NCBI GenBank assembly: GCA_903920975.1
Contig: CAIXNZ010000009.1
Location: 1 to 12,986 of the forward strand
Length of the DNA: 12,986 nucleotides
Source: Candidatus Falkowiibacteriota bacterium
GTDB lineage: Bacteria > Patescibacteriota > Patescibacteriia > CAIXNZ01
Direction: 5' to 3'
The position numbers and the translations under genes were made by a program. This document shows positions 11,071 to 12,986 of this stretch, piece by piece. The notes under the pieces are model-generated. The model was given only the letters and a program-made list of their open reading frames with translations. It made no database searches and was not told the DNA's origin. How positions within the stretch are numbered: position 1 is the stretch's first letter; each line of letters opens with the position of its first letter.

Positions 11071-12525
11071 ATGTCCTTAACTCAAAAAATCGCTTACAAT
11101 ACAATAATCCAATTTCTGGGCAAAATTTTAGGCACCATTATCGGTGTTCTAACTATTGCGATTATGACCCGCTATCTGGGTCAGATCGGCTTTGGCCAGT
11201 ACTCGACCATCATGGCCTATCTGCAACTTTTTGCCATCTTGGTGGACATGGGTTTGTCACTAACTGTTATTAAATTAATTTCTGATCCAGCTTATACCAA
11301 AGATGCGGCCATGAATAATATTTTTACCTTCAGATTTTTTAGCGCCCTAATTTTTTTAGGCCTCGCACCACTGGTTGTAATTTTTTTCCCTTATGATAAT
11401 TTTGTCAAAATTGGCATCGCCATTGCTGCTCTGTCTTTTTTTATTTCTTCACTCAATCAAATTTTAATTGGTCTTTTTCAAAAAGAATTAAAATTAAATG
11501 GCGTGGCCATCGCCGAAGTCTCCGGACGATTCGTGCTTTTAATTTTAGTTGCTTATTTTGCATTTACTGACAAAGGTTTATTGGCAATTGTCTGGGCAGT
11601 TGTTTTGGGCAGTTTAATAAATTTTATTTTAAATTATTTTTTTGCCCGAAAGTTTGTAAAAATTAAATTTGCCTTTGATTGGCAGATTTGGAAAAAAATT
11701 TTTTATATTACCTGGCCACTTGCTCTTTCCATTGCGCTTAATTTGGTTTACTTCAAAGCCGACACAATAATTTTGTCTTTAACTAGATCTCAGGCCGAGG
11801 TTGGTATTTATAACGCGCCCTATCGTGTCCTGGAAATTTTAATTAGTTTTATTTATATTTTCGTGGGAATTATTTTTCCTATTCTCACAACTGCTTGGGC
11901 GCAAAAAAATATTGAGCGTTTCAAAGATATCTTTCAAAAAACCTTTGACGCTTTGGTCATGGTTAGCCTCCCTATGGTCTTCGGGACTTTTTTCGTGGCT
12001 AAAAATTTAATGCTCTTAATAGCCGGCCCGGAATTTTTAGCCTCTGGTGATATATTAAAAATAATAATTATCGCTACAGCCATTATTTTTGTCAATTCAC
12101 TTTTTGGTTATACTATCGTTACTTTGGACAAACAAAGGCAAATTGTTGGGGCCTATGTTATTGTGGCCATAGTCTCATTAGTCGGCTATTTATTAACGAT
12201 TCCTAGGTATGGTTATTATGGCGCGGCTATTTTTACTGTTATTTCAGAAGCCATGATTTTTGGCTTTAATTTGATAATAGTAATCAGGACAATTAAATTT
12301 TGGCCAAAACTAGCTATTTTCCCCAAAACGATACTAGCCTCAATCCCAATGTGTATAATATTGTACTTTTTGGCTAATTTTAATGTAATATTGCAAATTA
12401 TTATAGCAACAATTGTCTATGGCATTTTCATATATCTTTTTAAAGGAATTTCTAAGGAATTTATCAAAGAAATATCTAGCTTTAAATCAGAGCCAAAGCA
12501 AGCCATTATTGACGGAACCATATAA
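11071..12525 (+). CDS. Polysaccharide/oligosaccharide flippase (MOP superfamily, Wzx/RfbX-like)
   Basis: This 484-residue polytopic protein has about 14 TM helices and the usual length for the polysaccharide-transport branch of the MOP superfamily. The N-terminal segment is diagnostic: an amphipathic start SLTQKIAYNTIIQFLGKILGT, then MTRYLGQIGFGQYSTIMAYLQLF (32-54), matching the 'R.LG...fG.ys...a' pattern of Wzx/RfbX proteins. Further family signs are FRFFSALIFLGLAP (88-101), KADTIILSLTRSQAEVGIYNAPYRVLE (228-254) and TIPRYGYYGAAIFTVISEA in the C-terminal half. It probably flips lipid-linked sugar units across the cytoplasmic membrane for a surface polysaccharide or glycan; the substrate is unknown and no glycosyltransferase is in the window. 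The ATG at 11071 has no Shine-Dalgarno. The gene is divergent from the SpoIID-domain gene with a 210-bp gap, in which I find no convincing promoter for it. Confidence 0.93.
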   Translation: MSLTQKIAYNTIIQFLGKILGTIIGVLTIAIMTRYLGQIGFGQYSTIMAYLQLFAILVDMGLSLTVIKLISDPAYTKDAAMNNIFTFRFFSALIFLGLAPLVVIFFPYDNFVKIGIAIAALSFFISSLNQILIGLFQKELKLNGVAIAEVSGRFVLLILVAYFAFTDKGLLAIVWAVVLGSLINFILNYFFARKFVKIKFAFDWQIWKKIFYITWPLALSIALNLVYFKADTIILSLTRSQAEVGIYNAPYRVLEILISFIYIFVGIIFPILTTAWAQKNIERFKDIFQKTFDALVMVSLPMVFGTFFVAKNLMLLIAGPEFLASGDILKIIIIATAIIFVNSLFGYTIVTLDKQRQIVGAYVIVAIVSLVGYLLTIPRYGYYGAAIFTVISEAMIFGFNLIIVIRTIKFWPKLAIFPKTILASIPMCIILYFLANFNVILQIIIATIVYGIFIYLFKGISKEFIKEISSFKSEPKQAIIDGTI

Positions 12526-12533
12526 AATATTAT

Positions 12534-12561
12534 AAAATAGGCTAATTTTAGCCTATTTTTT
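12534..12561 (+). terminator. Intrinsic terminator of the flippase gene
   Basis: AAAATAGGCTA (12534-12544) and TAGCCTATTTT (12549-12559) form an 11-bp stem with a 4-nt loop and continue into a T-run. It lies 9 nt past the stop codon. Confidence 0.92.
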
Positions 12562-12572
12562 GTTTTATGTCC

Positions 12573-12601
12573 TTTACAAAGCCAAAAAATTATGCTATAA
12601 T
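12573..12601 (+). promoter_or_regulatory. Sigma70-type promoter, TTTACA-N17-TATAAT
   Basis: TTTACA (12573-12578), a 17-bp spacer and a perfect TATAAT (12596-12601). Start near 12608, giving a leader of about 43 nt that begins with the inverted repeat at 12610-12633. Confidence 0.85.
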
Positions 12602-12609
12602 GAGTATAT

Positions 12610-12633
12610 AATTAAGCTAAAGTTAGCTTAATT
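12610..12633 (+). promoter_or_regulatory. 11-bp inverted repeat at the 5' end of the leader
   Basis: AATTAAGCTAA (12610-12620) and TTAGCTTAATT (12623-12633) are exact reverse complements separated by AG. It is not followed by a T-run. From its place at the predicted start point it could be an operator or a 5'-terminal mRNA hairpin. Confidence 0.6.
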
Positions 12634-12650
12634 TCAAAACAAAAACAAAC

Positions 12651-12986
12651 ATGAAATTTACATTTAAGTCAAAATTAGTGCTAATTTTAGTTATTTTTTG
12701 GTCAGTTGTCTTAACTTTTGTCTTAGCACACGCTGAATCATCTCCTAATATTCAAGAGGGCCATATTTTGATAGATAATCCCGCAAAAAATGGCTCTTTT
12801 TTTATTGCCACAGAGGCATCGGCAAACGAGGTTGTTTCCCCAATTATGCGCGCAAATTTCCCGTTTAATGCCTTATTTATTAAATGGCAAGTTAAAGACG
12901 CCCAACAAATCCCTGATATTTATGTTAGATTTTTAAATGAAAGCTGGAGTAATTGGATAAAAATGGAACTTGATGATGATTATCAG
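12651..12986 (+). CDS. Secreted protein, N-terminal part only (runs off the window)
   Basis: The open frame from ATG 12651 has 112 codons with no stop before the window end. Residues 1-28 form a clear signal peptide: MKFTFKSK, hydrophobic LVLILVIFWSVVLTFVLA, cleavage near AHA-E. The mature part is beta-rich; FPFNALFIKWQV (70-81) and VRFLNESWSNWIKMELDDD (92-110) resemble the N-terminal 'vR.s.dg..WS.W..l' beta domain found before amidase or peptidase domains in CPR cell-wall proteins. The enzymatic part, if any, lies outside the window, so an amidase call is only a guess. The leader is A/C-rich (CAAAACAAAAACAAAC) with no Shine-Dalgarno. The gene has its own strong promoter and a stem-loop in the leader, and follows the flippase on the same strand after a terminator. 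Confidence 0.75.
   Translation, partial: MKFTFKSKLVLILVIFWSVVLTFVLAHAESSPNIQEGHILIDNPAKNGSFFIATEASANEVVSPIMRANFPFNALFIKWQVKDAQQIPDIYVRFLNESWSNWIKMELDDDYQ

Noticed and set aside
11031..11273. Plus-strand frame overlapping the flippase start
   Set aside because: It lies out of frame with the well-supported flippase gene, has low-complexity composition and no family features.

Overview
The window looks like ordinary chromosome from an uncultivated, AT-rich bacterium of the Candidate Phyla Radiation (Patescibacteria), most likely Parcubacteria-like. That placement is an inference. It rests on dense packing of small genes, a proteome of lamin-tail-domain surface protein, Avd-like four-helix-bundle protein, SpoIID protein with a (PT)n linker and bacterial PH-domain protein, and the near absence of Shine-Dalgarno sequences. 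UAA is the dominant stop codon. Two tRNA genes with encoded CCA are present. I see no rRNA, IS element, CRISPR array or phage gene.

Layout. 1-141: AT-rich leader with no supported gene. 142-2259 (+): large secreted protein with three lamin-tail domains, a PKD-like domain and a C-terminal membrane anchor. 2264-2455 (-): tiny zinc-ribbon-like protein. 2589-2975 (+): Avd/S23-like four-helix-bundle protein; two perfect dyads lie in the divergent region before it. 3017-3271 (-): small TPR protein. 3389-4042 (-): secreted metzincin-type zinc peptidase. 4126-4875 (-): ZIP-family metal transporter. 4982-5058 (+): tRNA-Gly(GCC). 5078-5557 (-): SpoU/TrmH RNA methyltransferase. 5628-5882 (+): GIY-YIG nuclease-like protein. 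5889-6039: repeat cluster with a nested inverted repeat that runs into tRNA-Leu(UAA) at 6037-6125. 6259-6465 (+) and 6585-7073 (+): two unrecognised proteins. 7152-9003 (+): operon of ruvB, a two-TM protein and a PH-domain membrane protein. 9055-10860 (-): SpoIID/LytB-domain envelope protein. 11071-12525 (+): MOP-superfamily polysaccharide flippase. 12651-12986 (+): start of a secreted protein cut by the window end.

The genes do not form one pathway. Much of the content is envelope-related (LTD surface protein, metzincin, SpoIID-like protein, flippase, truncated secreted protein), mixed with information-processing genes (ruvB, TrmH, tRNAs). Transcription units are short. Nearly every one can be bracketed by a sigma70-like promoter (usually 16-17 bp spacer) and an intrinsic hairpin terminator, several of them shared by convergent genes.

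I do not see a clearly new multi-gene system. The best leads are: (i) a triplicated 19-bp element forming a roughly 100-nt nested inverted repeat against tRNA-Leu; (ii) a terminator-like hairpin plus U-run directly abutting the GTG start of the metzincin gene; (iii) canonical Shine-Dalgarno sites only on three very small genes, while the other 13 starts have none and several have A-rich leaders; (iv) an orphan Avd-like gene behind two palindromes.
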